This document shows, piece by piece, positions 45,609-57,500 of a DNA stretch of 64,000 nt (position 1 is the first letter of the stretch; each line of letters opens with the position of its first letter). Location of the stretch: NCBI GenBank assembly GCA_025617745.1, contig CM046858.1, positions 49,055,197-49,119,196 on the forward strand, given 5' to 3'. The notes beneath the pieces are model-generated. The model had not been told where the DNA came from. It searched no databases and saw nothing but the letters and a program-made list of their open reading frames with translations. Position numbers and translations under genes: made by a program. The DNA is from Heliocidaris erythrogramma. Taxonomy: Eukaryota > Echinodermata > Echinoidea > Camarodonta > Echinometridae.

Positions 45609-46365
45609 TTGTAGGATATTTGGAGGGGCACTGACCCCGGGGGGGGGGGGGCACTCACATATATATGCGCCGCTGTGACGTCCCCCATTTTCAACCTTCT
45701 CGGGTCGCTCCCATGATATGCAATTTTCAGATTTTCACTAACCGCACCTCGATTGGCTTCCGACTCGCTCCCTAGAATATGAGAAAACAATGCGCACAGC
45801 CCATTGTCCGGGAACGGTCGCTCCCTAGCCTCCCAGGCCAGCGCAGCGGGGGAGCTGGGCGGCCTAGTGCCCCCTAACTGAACGCGGTATTACTAGTGCT
45901 AGCGGCGACTCAGCGAGATCAATCTGCATGCGACATCGAGTCAGTGCAGTGGCGCGGCATGTACAGCGTTAGAAACAGCGCTGCGACCGCTGACTCAGCT
46001 CATGCACTGTATGTGTACCAGAGTAGTGAGATCGCGAGCAGCTAAAATTAGCTCTGCCCATGAGCCCTTTCGCTCCTTAGACCCTCAAAAATGAGCTTCC
46101 TCGATTAACCATTTAGCTCCTTAGACCCTCAAAAATGAGCTTCCTCAATTAACCATTTAGCTCCTTATTGTTTTGAGATTGGCAGCGGCACACCCACATC
46201 CAAAAACAGGTTGAGTGCCCCCCCCCCCCCGGGGCACTGACAAAGTAAACCAAGACACAGGTTCTACCAGTTCATGTGTGTTTATTGCGGGTTATACGTG
46301 TCAACGCGCATGTGTACATGTACCACTTACACCACAGAGGCATATCATTATGCAAATATACCACA
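45609..46365 (-). repeat. 5' LTR of the gypsy element, split by an insertion
   Basis: The pieces 45609-45634 and 46234-46365 together equal one LTR plus the 8-bp duplication. Just inside it, the minus-strand sequence TTGGCGACGAGGACTG (starting ~3 bases from the LTR) is the probable primer-binding site; the tRNA is not identified. Confidence 0.88.
45635..46233. mobile_element. 599-bp transposon with poly-G terminal repeats inside an LTR
   Basis: GCACTGAC at 45627-45634 and 46234-46241 is an exact 8-bp duplication; the uninterrupted LTR at 40697 shows the empty site. The ends are CCC followed by a long G run and CACTCA, inverted at the other end (TGAGTG then C run then GGG). The interior right half repeats the TTAGCTCCTTAGACCCTC unit also found at 10140-10425. 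No coding sequence. The 8-bp duplication suits hAT or P-like elements. Confidence 0.88.
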
Positions 46366-46659
46366 ATTGTAGTAAAAACTGCCCCCTGAAAAGGATTGCT
46401 CTTCAAATGCCCTCATATTTGAAATATGAAGAGAAATAGCTGACATGTTCAGGTCAATCATTCATGCCACATGTGTGTGTGCAGTCCCATATACCCATTT
46501 CTGTGTGCAGTGCATGTGCTTTTCAGCAAGATTGGGTCAATGTATTATCATTTTGATGATTCCAAACCTCACAGTATACACCAATCCTTATGTAGACATG
46601 ATCAACCTTTCCCAATTGCTTTGACACAGTTTCTTTCACAATGTAATCGCATGACCAGG

Positions 46660-46795
46660 GTCCTGTTTCATAAAACTTGTCATCAATGACAAGTTGCAAT
46701 AACTGTTATAAGCTACTGAAATCCTTGCATCTGATTGGCTGAGAGCAAATTTGTCGGTAAAATTCACTGACAGGACACTTGATGAAACGCCTACC
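46660..46795. mobile_element. Hairpin MITE family A, copy 4
   Basis: Left arm GTCCTGTTTCATAAAACTTG, core GTTATAAGCTACTGAAATCC then TTGCATCTGATTGGCTGAGA, right arm ACACTTGATGAAACGCC. The two arms appear to come from the two different arm types, making this copy mosaic and less perfectly paired. Inserted inside the right half of MITE B copy 3. Confidence 0.8.
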
Positions 46796-46816
46796 AGAAC
46801 TCAACTTTAGCTTTAA

Positions 46817-47137
46817 ACCTGCTGGGGGTTACAACTAGAACTACCAGCTAGGAAGTAGATTTTCTCTTTGAATTTGGTTTTATTCTGGGCTTTGAGACAT
46901 TATTCATGAATCAAAGGTGCAGTTCACACAAGGGTGTCATTCTGATTGCATTGTTACCTGAGCTTATTGCCCCTGTGAAGGCAGTGGACTCATAAGCTAC
47001 ATGTAGTTATCAAAAGTATTGCTTGCACTGTTCATTTTGCAATCTCTTTTTGATATGATATGATATCATATCATATCATATATGATATGATATGATATGA
47101 TATCACTTATTCATGACGTGCAACAGACCGTATTACA
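46817..47137. other. Noncoding, with a palindromic ATATG/CATAT microsatellite
   Basis: Positions 47051-47104 are GATAT-type pentamers that switch strand twice (GATATGATATC, ATCATATCATATC, ATATGATATGATATC), producing nested perfect inverted repeats. No gene. Confidence 0.7.
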
Positions 47138-47740
47138 TACTTGCCAACATTTTGAATTCAGAAAACGGAACGCACATTTGCAAGGGTCCAGTAACTCCAG
47201 GGAGCTCCACCGCCACCTCCGCTACGCCGGTGGTGGTGCTCCCTGGAGTAAGGGGTCCAGTGGCCTTCCTAAAGGTCCCTGGCTGACACTTTTCCGCTCA
47301 TGGTTGCTTTTATTTTGACCGATTTTCTTCCGAAATCGAACCAAATCACAAATCATGTACAACCATTTACGTGATACGTACCGAGTACTGAGGACTCAAC
47401 TTGCGGTGAGCATGAGCGACTCGTGATAGCGCCAATTAATGTAACGTACGTAAACGGTATACTATACTGTACGTAGCAAATGCATGCATGCTGTGCATAT
47501 TGCTGAGGGATATGCATAGCACTATACACACAGTACAAGCGCGCTCATTATTACAGCGTGGCGCACAGCAACACGCCGCACCGACACATGTTGCGCAGTG
47601 TAATCCTCCCAGCACTTGGATGCTATGGAAAGCCGATTGGTATTAATACTATTTCCCAAAAATTGGAACGTTCCGTTTTTTATGGTTCTAAAGATTTAAA
47701 AAACGGGACAGTTCCGATAAATACGGAACGGTTGGCAAGC
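47138..47740. mobile_element. TGCCAAC-terminated element, long copy
   Basis: Left TACTTGCCAAC and right GTTGGCAAGCA are inverted. Further inside, AAAACGGAACG and TACGGAACGG pair loosely. A strong internal hairpin (ACTCCAGGGAGC ... GCTCCCTGGAGT) lies at 47195-47249. No transposase. Confidence 0.7.
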
Positions 47741-48772
47741 AAAAGGTAATCACGTGATAAAACGGTAGTTTTCCCCATATCAATTGACCCAAGAAGAAAA
47801 GTTTGTGACCTTGACGGAATAGTTAGGTCCATTACAGAGTCAAAATGCGTTATCAATATTAAGGGTACGCGCGAAATGAAAGTGCGTGACCTCTGCGAAT
47901 AGTAAAATTGAAAAGTAGGTGACCTCTACGAATAGTCAAAATGAAAAGTGCTTGACCTTTACGAATAATAGCTCCATAGGCGTACTAAAATAAGCGTGCA
48001 TTGCCCAATAGCGCGCTTAAAATGATAAAACAATTGTGCGCACCCAGGTAGGGGTACGGCTTATGGTGGTTTTAACATCTTTTGTGAATTTATTCGGGCC
48101 TAAATCATGTCTTTTTCGAGAAGTAGAGAATTGTCTTTCTCGTACCAGTTAAATGTTTCAGATGTGGAATATAAAGCAAATACTCACCTTTTGATTTCAG
48201 GCGATGAGACGTACTATCACTTCCTCAGCGATCTTAATGTATAAGATAGCTACGTCCAGATCGCCTCAGAAGTGATAGTTTGTCCCATCACCTTCACCAA
48301 CGGTAATTATTTGCTTACCAGTCACCGACACGACGCCTTCAGTGAGCCCGGGCCTGTAATAGGTAGCACCATCAGTAACCTATAATGTGATTATTGTGTT
48401 CACTACAGGCCAAATTTACTTCCATCTGCTTGGTTACGACTTCTTCAAATTGGGTGGTAATAGCAGGAGAAAAATTTATATTATATGTATATATGTATTT
48501 CTGTTCCTAAAATTTGAAGTAATTACTCTGAAAATGAGTGCATTTGTAATATCAATTGTGTGTCCACATTAATTTCCTTATTACTTTGTTCCTGTATACA
48601 TGTTTTGTGCATGCAGTTATCAGCTACTGTGTAGCTTAATAAAAAGTACAATTTTATAGTTTGATTTTCCGAACACTTCCTTGTGAAAATTAATGTACAA
48701 CAATACTGTATATGATATCTCATATTATTTGTAACAATATGAACTGAAATGATCAAAATGTATATTCATGTA
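47741..48772. other. Noncoding sequence
   Basis: No gene recognised. The word GTGACCT..ACGAATAGT recurs loosely several times at 47805-47975, suggesting a short tandem decay product. Positions 48190-48310 contain inverted words (CGATGAGACGTACTATCACT and AGTGATAGTTTGTCCCATC), perhaps another small foldback. Confidence 0.45.
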
Positions 48773-48997
48773 TACCTGCCAACCTTCCATATGAAAAAAA
48801 AAATAGAAATCTTGCAAGGCAAAATTAGGAATTCAATATATTTTGTATGCTTTCACACTGAAGTTTCCATAAAAACTAAAAAATCTAAAAGTTGCGATTG
48901 ATTCAAATCGATCGCAACTTAAAATTGTTAAGTAGACAATTAAAAGTCCAGTGCTCATATTAGTTTTAAGGCCAAAAATAGGAATGGTTGGCAGGTA
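48773..48997. mobile_element. TGCCAAC-terminated MITE, short copy
   Basis: TACCTGCCAACCTTCC at the left is mirrored by GGAATGGTTGGCAGGTA at the right. An inner palindrome AAGTTGCGATTG ... CGATCGCAACTT sits at the centre. Length 225 bp. It shares its termini with 47138-47740. TA target duplication is likely. Confidence 0.82.
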
Positions 48998-49367
48998 CGT
49001 TTATGCGCAATTTATTTTCTTTTTGTGATTGAAATCACTCAATTTTTTTTCTTTCGCTGTAGATCTATACTACTCTTCCCCCCCCCCCCCCCCCCCCACC
49101 TCTTTCTCTCTCTCTCTCTCTCCAGCATCTCCATCCTCATTCACACTTTTTATACTACAAAATGATTATTTTTCTGACTTGTGCTGAAGTATGCTATATT
49201 GTCTTTTTACAAATAAATTTGTATCTCATAGTGAATCAGTTTTTAGTTTCATGTTTTTGTTGTCCATGGACTTGAAAATCAAATAAGGGCATTACATTGT
49301 AGGCATGTGTGTTCTTATGTTCCTAACATCTGAATTACAAATGTGTTTAATGGATATATCACATGAC
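48998..49367. other. Noncoding with poly-C and CT microsatellite
   Basis: Poly-C at 49079-49097 and (CT)n at about 49103-49122. Nothing else recognised. Confidence 0.5.
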
Positions 49368-49571
49368 CTGTTCACGGAGTTATTCAAATTTATGGATGTT
49401 TCTTTCCTGGGGACATGGTAACGAGGTATTCCATTAACCCGTTATTAATGAATGAACTACAATACTTGGAATCCAGTTTGCATACATTACTTGTTGCTAT
49501 ATCTGGCAAGCCTCTGACAAGCTTTCAGGTTGTCATGAACAACCTTTGTTTTGAATACATTCGTGTACAGG
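49368..49571. mobile_element. CCTGTTCAC-terminated MITE, intact copy
   Basis: Uninterrupted relative of 21867-22857 (shared TTATGGATGTTTCTTTCCTG then ATTAATGAATGAACTA and GGAATCCAGTTTGCATACAT). It supplies the empty site for the hAT-like insertion there. Confidence 0.8.
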
Positions 49572-51974
49572 CCTAGAGTCAAATGTTGTTTATAGACCCC
49601 AATACTTACAAAGATGAAAAAAGAAGGCATGAAAACATTGCATTGCTTTTGATTCCAAGAACAATATCACATTTTATTATAAAAAAGAAAATCATATGGC
49701 AGCAAAAAATTGAGGTTATGGTTGTTCTTGTCACAATTTGATCTACAAATTTACATTTAGCTTGGACTTCAAGGCTAGAGAAAAAAAGAAAAGCTAAAAG
49801 GAGATGTCCATTAGCGACTTGTATTACTAGCAAATACATACATTCAGTTCAGTCATATATCATCGAAACTAAAGAAACATCTCTTTTCATATACAAGGTT
49901 TCAATATCGTTACACCGGAATTTACAATATACTGCTCAAGATATACGCTCTCTGGCACTCCACAGTTTGTTCAAATTCTGTTCAAATTCTGTTAAAAGAA
50001 TGAAAAAAACTGCAATAAAGTTAGATCACTCTTTCTTGTTCAAATGGTTCTTCACGTCAAATCAACATTGACTAATTACTTGTAGCACCAACATACATGT
50101 AGGCTACAAATTGATCACATATTATTTACAACTGATAAAAGAGCAGGCTTTCTAAATCCCATGAATTCCATGTATTAAAATAAAGAGAGACATTTTATTT
50201 GACACCATCTTAATCACCTTTACAGAAATCTTACCTAGGTGGCAGGTTCACCTGAAAATATTGAATTTTTTTTTAAAGAATCTTTCAGCGCAATACCAGA
50301 TTATCTTCATCGATGAATCATCCAAGCAGAGCAAAATGATTTATGATTTTAAGAATAACTTCCCTAAATTTAAACTTAATGCATGAAGTGTATACCGTAA
50401 TTACCTTTCTCAAAATGTTCCCCTGCCTTTGGGGGAAAAAAAAAATCAAATTTTGAGGATGCCACTAACCACAACAACTGCATCTTGGCTGTATAACTCT
50501 ACTATCAATAACTTCTTGTAGAAAAAAATAATTCTCTCACCTCAAAGCCTTACCCATTTGTCCCTTCAAATAAAAAAATATGTCACATCCAATACACTGA
50601 AAGCCATTATCAATCTGTCAATGTTTGGACAACCGTTTCTAAAATGATGGTATCACACTGGATAACTTTTTTTTTTTTATAATGTTCTTATGTTTTTTTA
50701 TGGAATTTCTCGTCCCACTGATTTAAGTATATATTTTCCATACTGTTTATGAGAACTTTCACTCAATGAAAAAAAAAAGTTTTGTTTGTAGCTACTTTCG
50801 TTGATGTATTCTGGACACATCTAAAATCCAATCATCCATTCTGAAAATAGCAATTATTTCTATTTTAGATCCTTCTCTTTACTTTGATGCATAATACATC
50901 AGTCAACCCCTTTGTCAAAATCACCAAGACTACATCTACGCATCAATCTTCATAAATATTCTAATTTACACTGTACACAGTCAAAACAGGTGGAGTCATA
51001 AAACATCTGAATCTGTTTAAAAATACAATCTTTACGTTCATACATCATTATCATCAATAAATAACGAATCTCTTATTATCTTTCACCTATTCAGCTATGT
51101 ATACTTTGTACAGCTTTGTCGTAAGATTTGAAAGAAAGCAAACATACATGTATCAACCAGCTTTTCCGTCACAGAAACTTCATATGCTGGAGTCCAATTA
51201 TTACATCAGATTAAAAAATACTCTTTGATGTCGCAATGCAATCTCTCACTTTGCACAGAGGGTGATGCACACAATGTTTATCATACTGAATCAAAATCAC
51301 AACGCATTATGAACACAATCCAGTCATGATTCTAGCCAACATTTACAAGATCACTTAGAACCATAGAGAAAGAAAAACTTGGTCAACAAGCTTTAGCCTG
51401 GGCTGACTTTAGTTTTACAATGATTTACAGTAGACATCCTAGAGATCTACACACGTAAGACAAATTTGTCATTGTCATCATTTTGTTACTTAGTATAAAT
51501 CTTCCACCAACTGTAGTCCAATATTTTATACTGTTTACGCACACACACATAACTGCTCAGACGAGCGAGCTTCGTTCATCATCCAATCAATTATCTACTT
51601 ATCGGTTGTTCCCTTTTTTACTTTGTACATGAAAATAGCTCTAAAAAAACCCCTGAATACAAGCAATTGTTTCTTTGCACACACAAGTGTTTTGGCAGCC
51701 TTAGTGGCAGAGCTAAATTCTACCTATTCTCTACAAACTACAAGGATACGGTTGTGAATAAGCTAGGGGGTAACTCCATTACTCAATCTGTCAAAATCCA
51801 CTACACTTCTATCCCAAGAGGCAGGGATAAGAAATTGACTCTTATTCGTTAACTCGGATTTGAAATATTTATATGTTTGAAAGTATTCTTGCATATCGTC
51901 TCTTGACGATATGCAAGAACGAAGAGCTGAATGGAACTGACATCCAAGCTGCACATCTTCAAAGTTCAACCATT

Positions 51975-52118
51975 CTGGGGAGCGTTTCATCAAGCGTTTT
52001 GTCAGTGATCTTTACCGACAACTGTTATAAGCTACTGAAATCCTTGCATCTTATTGGCTGAGAGCAAATTTGTCAGTAAAAATCACTGACAAAACGCTTG
52101 ATGAAACACTCCCCTGAA
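51975..52118. mobile_element. Hairpin MITE family A, copy 5
   Basis: Arms GGGGAGCGTTTCATCAAGCG and TTTTGTCAGTGATCTTTACC pair with the inverse at 52065-52118. The core GTTATAAGCTACTGAAATCC is unchanged. A well-preserved copy. Confidence 0.9.
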
Positions 52119-53060
52119 AGACAATCTATTTCACACTCTCCAAACTTCTCTTAAAATGTTCTGCCTGAAATGCTAAAATTAATTTTTATAAGACATTCCA
52201 GGGTTTCCCAGCATTTTCCCACACATGCATTGACACTACATGTATCACAGAGGGAGCTGCAGTGCTTTAGAAGTTTTCAAGTAAAATCGGCCCAAAACAA
52301 TCAATTCCATTCCTGATTTTGTGACACAAAAGAAATAATGCTGTTTGATTAAGGTACCATGATTTATAAAAAGGTAAAATCATGAAAACTCTTTGCAAGT
52401 TGGACTTCACAGAGACATTAAAACACAATGATTTTTATAATTGTAAAACATGAGATCTCTTTGTGAGTTGTGTATCACAAAGAAACATATTACTTGAAAG
52501 TTGTTCACCATGATAAGAGTAGAATAACTGCTAAAAATGAAATTGAATTAAAAAATAACAAAATAATGTTGAAAGAAGAAGGAAAGATCTTTACTGATCA
52601 AGCTGCACACTGTAAGTTTAAATAAATATCATGTTAAAAATCCCAGCATTGACATGAAAAATGTGATTATAAAATACATGTATCACCCCAAAATGATAAT
52701 TTTAACTCCATACATACATGCAGATGCAGATGTACATGTATGTACATGTACTACCATCATTTGCAGAAGTTTAAGACCACCTCGGGATTTGTGGGTATTT
52801 CAATAATTTGTAATACTTTCTTTTGTCTCATTGAATGATAAGATAACATGTTTACTACAGTGATCAGTAGCACAAGAGTGATGATATAAGCCTATAGTTC
52901 AAGTATGATACAAAGGTTATGCCATGAAAATAATTGTATGTCTGAAAAATAAGTTCTTAATTTTTTTTCTTTCTTTGACTTATTGCATTTTGGAATAGTG
53001 GTAAACTTTTGCAAAATGATGGTATATACCCATAAAAAGTGGAAACAGAGGCAACAAGAC

Positions 53061-53581
53061 TTAATGGGGAAGTCCACCCTGATTACAAATTGGTTTTAAA
53101 AGAAGCAGAAAAATTAAAGAAACAGATAAGTGAAGGTTTGAGCAAAATACGATCAGAAATAAGAAAGTTATAAATTTTTGAAGTTGCAATCAATCAAACA
53201 AAGTATCTTGCGAGCGAAGTTGCATATACCAAAAAAATTGGTAATTTCCATTTTCTGTAAAGAAATAATTCAATCATACATGCACCTTAGATATAATCAG
53301 TGCGCAATGGTTTTTACACAAAACCTGTATGAAACAAATCTATTCCTTGGTGAAAAACAAAGAAAATTAAATTGATTAAATTTTCTGTACTGAGCAAATG
53401 AGAGAGGAGCTCACAAGATACGTCACGGAGATGCCAATTTGTGTTTGATTGATTACAACTTCAAAAATGTATAACTTTCTTGTTTCTTATCAGATTTTGC
53501 TCAAACTTTCACTGATCTGTTGCTCTTATTTTTCTGCTTTTATTCAAACCAAATAAACACCAGGGTGGTCTTTCCCTTTAA
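53061..53581. mobile_element. TTAA-flanked long-palindrome MITE
   Basis: TTAA at 53061-53064 and 53578-53581. Left TGGGGAAGTCCACCCTG and right CAGGGTGGTCTTTCCCT are inverted, and the symmetry continues for about 130 bp (GTGAAGGTTTGAGCAAAATA / GCTCAAACTTTCAC). The middle ~250 bp is not symmetrical. Related to the diverged copy at 6855-7450. No coding. Confidence 0.88.
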
Positions 53582-54179
53582 TACTTCAAATCTGGTTTTG
53601 ACAGGGTTTTTTGTTTTATCCATCTGGTGTGCTTCTAATTCTGTGTCCTTGCAGACTGTATCAGGATTCCTGTTCAAAATCCGAAGCTAAGAAGGAACTG
53701 CATCATATCCATGTGGCATCCATGATCAATGTATCCACCGTGTTACAGTGCCCCATATTATGACATTTCACTCAATTACTAACATGCCTTCCCCATTACT
53801 ATTCACATTGGAAGGAAGTGGCTTTGCATATTGAAACATTTTAGACTGAAAAACTCAATGAGGCCCTCTGTTTTACTTCTCGTCAGACTCACGAAACAAC
53901 ACGGTTTATTCATTTATACCAAGTGTCCATTTTGGGAATGTCTCTGAAGGAAAGGGGAGCTACTCAAAAAAAAGTCTTGTTGAAATAAATGGAATATAAC
54001 TTTCAATGAAGCTTCTGTGAGTTGGTTGGTTGAAACCTGTAATAACATTAATCTGGGTTAACTGAATTTTCAATGCCACAAGGGCAACGTTGCCGAATGA
54101 TGCTCGCGATATATATCTAGGATGATAATGGACATACAGCAAGGCATGCGTAGAAGAAAAGGGGAGGGATTGGAGGCAG

Positions 54180-54560
54180 TTAAAGGGCAGCTTGAGTTCT
54201 GGGAAAGGTCAACAATAATTTGTGACCTTTCTCATTCCTTTGACGTTAGTTTGGATTATTATCATAGTAGAAATGACCCATGAAAAGGATTGCTCTTCAA
54301 ATGCTCTCTCATTCAAAATATGACAAGAAACAGCTGAAATGTTTGGGCCGAACATTTGCGTGTAGTCCCATGTACACATTTCTGTGTGCAGTGCATGTGA
54401 CTCTCAACAGGACTGAGTCAATTTCTAATCATTTTTGTGATTCAAAAACCTGACAGCATACACCATTTCTTATGTGCTATATAATCAACCTTTCCAAATT
54501 GCTTTGAGACAGTTTCTTTCACAATTCAATCTAATAACCAGAACTCAACTTAATCTTTAA
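54180..54560. mobile_element. TTAA-flanked MITE, family B, intact copy
   Basis: TTAA at 54180-54183 and 54557-54560, with inverted ends AGGGCAGCTTGAGTTCTGG and CCAGAACTCAACTTAATC. Contains CACATTTCTGTGTGCAGTGC and AAAAGGATTGCTCTTCAAAT shared with the other copies. At 381 bp it is the reference for the copies split by other elements. Confidence 0.88.
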
Positions 54561-57500
54561 GATGAAGATGGAAAGCTGTTGACAAAACTGGTTAAAATCC
54601 TTGAAGGAATAGGGTCATGGCCAGAGAGTCATAGGTGTACTGTGCCCATCTATTCAACAAATTTTGTCTCAAAAAAACTAATTCAACTTGAGCATGTATA
54701 TTACATGTACATGAAGCTGACTGCTTGTTAGAGCTGGTAGGTGCAAGCCCTAAAGGTCAATACAAGGTGTCTCTCTCTCTCTCTCTCTCTCTCCTTCAGA
54801 CGTGCATGAGAAGCAAAAAGGCATTAACTCGTATTACTTTAGACAGCATTAATGCCCTTCTGACTCTAATCAGCCCCATTAAACTATTGTTTTGTCATAC
54901 AAAATACATTCCATTTGGGGTTTTAGCTGCAGGCCAAACATGTGTTGACCCACAAAGTCAATGGAATAACATAGGTCCTTTTGCATCTCAGCAATAATAT
55001 TTTGATACATGAAAGGAAAAGAGGCAGTGAAATGTTGAAGCAAATGAACAATACACATATTTATCACGAAAAACATGTGTCACTTTTGTGTATGCATAAT
55101 TTCATGCACTGACTCAAACTTGCATATAATGGCAGACAGTTTGAATATGTAGTCACATTATACTTGGAAATGTTGTTCTACAGCATATAACAGTATACTG
55201 AAAGATAAGAGTCATACATTATTTCATTTGAAGGCAATAAAACTATAAATTCCGGACATAGTGCTACAATATGCATGTCCTCTCATAGGAATGGTTAACA
55301 TAAATATAACATCTTTCATAGAAATCATCATTATGGTCATACTGTAGTCCTACATGTCTGAATGATATTAGGATTAAATCATGATTTGTTTGCTTGCCTG
55401 AGAAAGAAAGTAAAGATAAATGTAATTTAAAATGCCTTTCATAGATATCTTCATAGTTTTGATGAATACATGCATTGGAGCTGTATCATCTTTCATGTTT
55501 TTAGGTGCCTAAATTCGTTATATTCTATATAGAATCTACATACACGTAACTGTGTAGGACCCAAATGAAGGAAGTCCCACTCATCAAACTGATTCAAAAC
55601 ATTGACAATTTGAATGAATTATTTCTAATGATTTCATAAAATTGTAGCAATGCGAAACGAACACCAACATCAAAACATCAAATTTGTCCTTTTTTCCCTC
55701 ACATTGCTACACATGTGAAATACACACCCACTTCAACAAGGGAAATAACAACAAATTCTGAGCTTATATACAACAGGAAACCAATCATTCTGAGTTGCAA
55801 TTTTGACCCAGAACGCAAATGCCGCAAATGCGGGCAAAGCAGTATTGTGTTTATCTGGGAAACACATATGCATCCTTCGGAGGGGCTCGTGGATTAGGGG
55901 TTATGGCTGGCTGATGGGCTGGCCCAGAGTCTGGGGGCCCATGGGGTCAGGTAACCTGATAAAGGAGCAGGATGTTGTGACTGTATAGAGGACTATTACA
56001 CTCCCTAGGCATATAGGACTTAATGGCCTTCATTATAGTCCTAGATTACAAGGACCAGGGAGAAAACTCCCATCTCTCTGCATGGACTGAATAGAAGAAT
56101 AGATGGAGTACGTAACAGGACAAGATGAAATATAAGTGAGACAGACGGACAGACAGACAGAGGGACAGAGACAGAGAGACAGAGACAGAGACAGAGACAG
56201 AGAAAATGAAAAAGAGTGAGATACTGAAAGGGATAAAGGAAAATGGCATAATGGATGATAATAAGAACAATTTCAAAAATATATTCGAAAGTTGCAATGG
56301 AGAACACAAAAAAAGGGAAAACATAAAGGGACAAAAGTGCCATACAGATATATTGAGGAGCAGAGAAAGGTTGGTGGAAGGAGACAGAGACAGAGAAATA
56401 GGAGAGTAGTTGGGTCCAACTAAAAGTCAATTCATTGAAGCCATTTAGACAGCACCGCAACCAATCTATAAGCACAGGCATTTGATCAGTCTAACTTGTT
56501 TCAAACCCACCTCACACTCCTCAATCCATTAATGGCACACATACTTGTAAACAAATAGATCTGCACAGGAACATATCCATCAACAAGAAGACATCCACCA
56601 ACTTTGAACCCCATGTTTGCACATGGAAAGGTGGTGACCCCGATATTGGCTCCAGAGACATTTCCTTGGGCCTTTTCTCATCAAAGATATAGGGTTACGG
56701 TAAGAGTTATGGTTCGGGTTTCAGTTGGATTCTACTTTTTAGGTAAATGCAGTTTTAGGATTAGGATTAGGATTAAGTGTACTGCTTGGTCCAAGGTAGA
56801 AGTTAGGAGTTCTCTGAGGACCTAAACTAAATTTGGTTGAGGGACAAAACTAAAACAGACTGCAGAGTAATAGTAGTAGTAGTATAATAGAACTGGAAAG
56901 ACATACCCAGCCCCCTCCCCCCCCCAAAAAAAAAATCACCACAAATGCTTACACAGGCCTGAATTTGCATAGCCATCCTAGGTCCCCAAAATACAACCAA
57001 CCATTGGATATGTGCAATCATCCTGGGAATAAAAACCTACACCGACACTGAAGCTCCGATCTTGCCTCACTGACGAACCCTTGACCTCAGTCACATGACC
57101 TGCTAGAGGCTTGATAATGATCATAGGTCAACTCTCAGAGTTCAAGGGAGGGTGGTGACCTTACCTGAGTTGTTTATCTCTTTTTCATTCCTCCTTTCCC
57201 TTCATCAACTCTTGGTAAAATTCACTTTAATATTTGCATCCTGAGAAGCTTCTCTGGTTTCTTGACAAGGCTGAACTGCTCTTATTGCTTCTGACATCTT
57301 AAAACCTTGACAGAGAAATAGACCAAACTTTGGAGTCTCTACTAGGGGAATTTCTTAAACACTCAAATATATAGGATATCTTTCCACAAAAACTGGAAGT
57401 GTTACTTTGTAGCAAAATAAATTATTTTTTTTAAATTAATTTCAACTGATGTGTAATAATGTATCACACCGGTTTTAAAATCTTCAGCAAAATTGGCTCC

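Larger units (their letters stand above)
40697..46365 (-). mobile_element. Decayed Ty3/gypsy LTR retrotransposon
   Basis: A complete but broken element on the minus strand with TSD ATTGT at 40692-40696 and 46366-46370. LTRs start TG and end CA. The order is gag, protease, RT, RNase H, integrase, as in Ty3/gypsy. At least three frame breaks are visible (about 45300 in gag, about 43145 within RNase H, about 41735 after the integrase core), and the 5' LTR is split by another transposon. LTRs differ at about six of ~150 comparable bases plus a short tandem duplication, indicating an old insertion. It sits between the two convergent host genes. Confidence 0.95.
40615..46816. mobile_element. MITE family B, copy 3, split by the Ty3/gypsy element
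   Basis: The left part is about 40615-40696 (GAGTCCTGGGAAAGGTG, TCATTCCTTTTATGTCA) and the right part 46366-46816 (CTGAAAAGGATTGCTCTTCA, CCCATATACCCATTTCTGTG ... TTTAA). Joined across the retrotransposon's 5-bp duplication they match the undivided copy at 54180-54560. A family A hairpin sits in the right part at 46660-46795. Confidence 0.82.

Noticed and set aside
56041..56481. 146-residue hydrophobic minus-strand frame resembling a membrane protein
   Set aside because: Its core is the translation of GAGACA/CT simple repeats in noncoding sequence.
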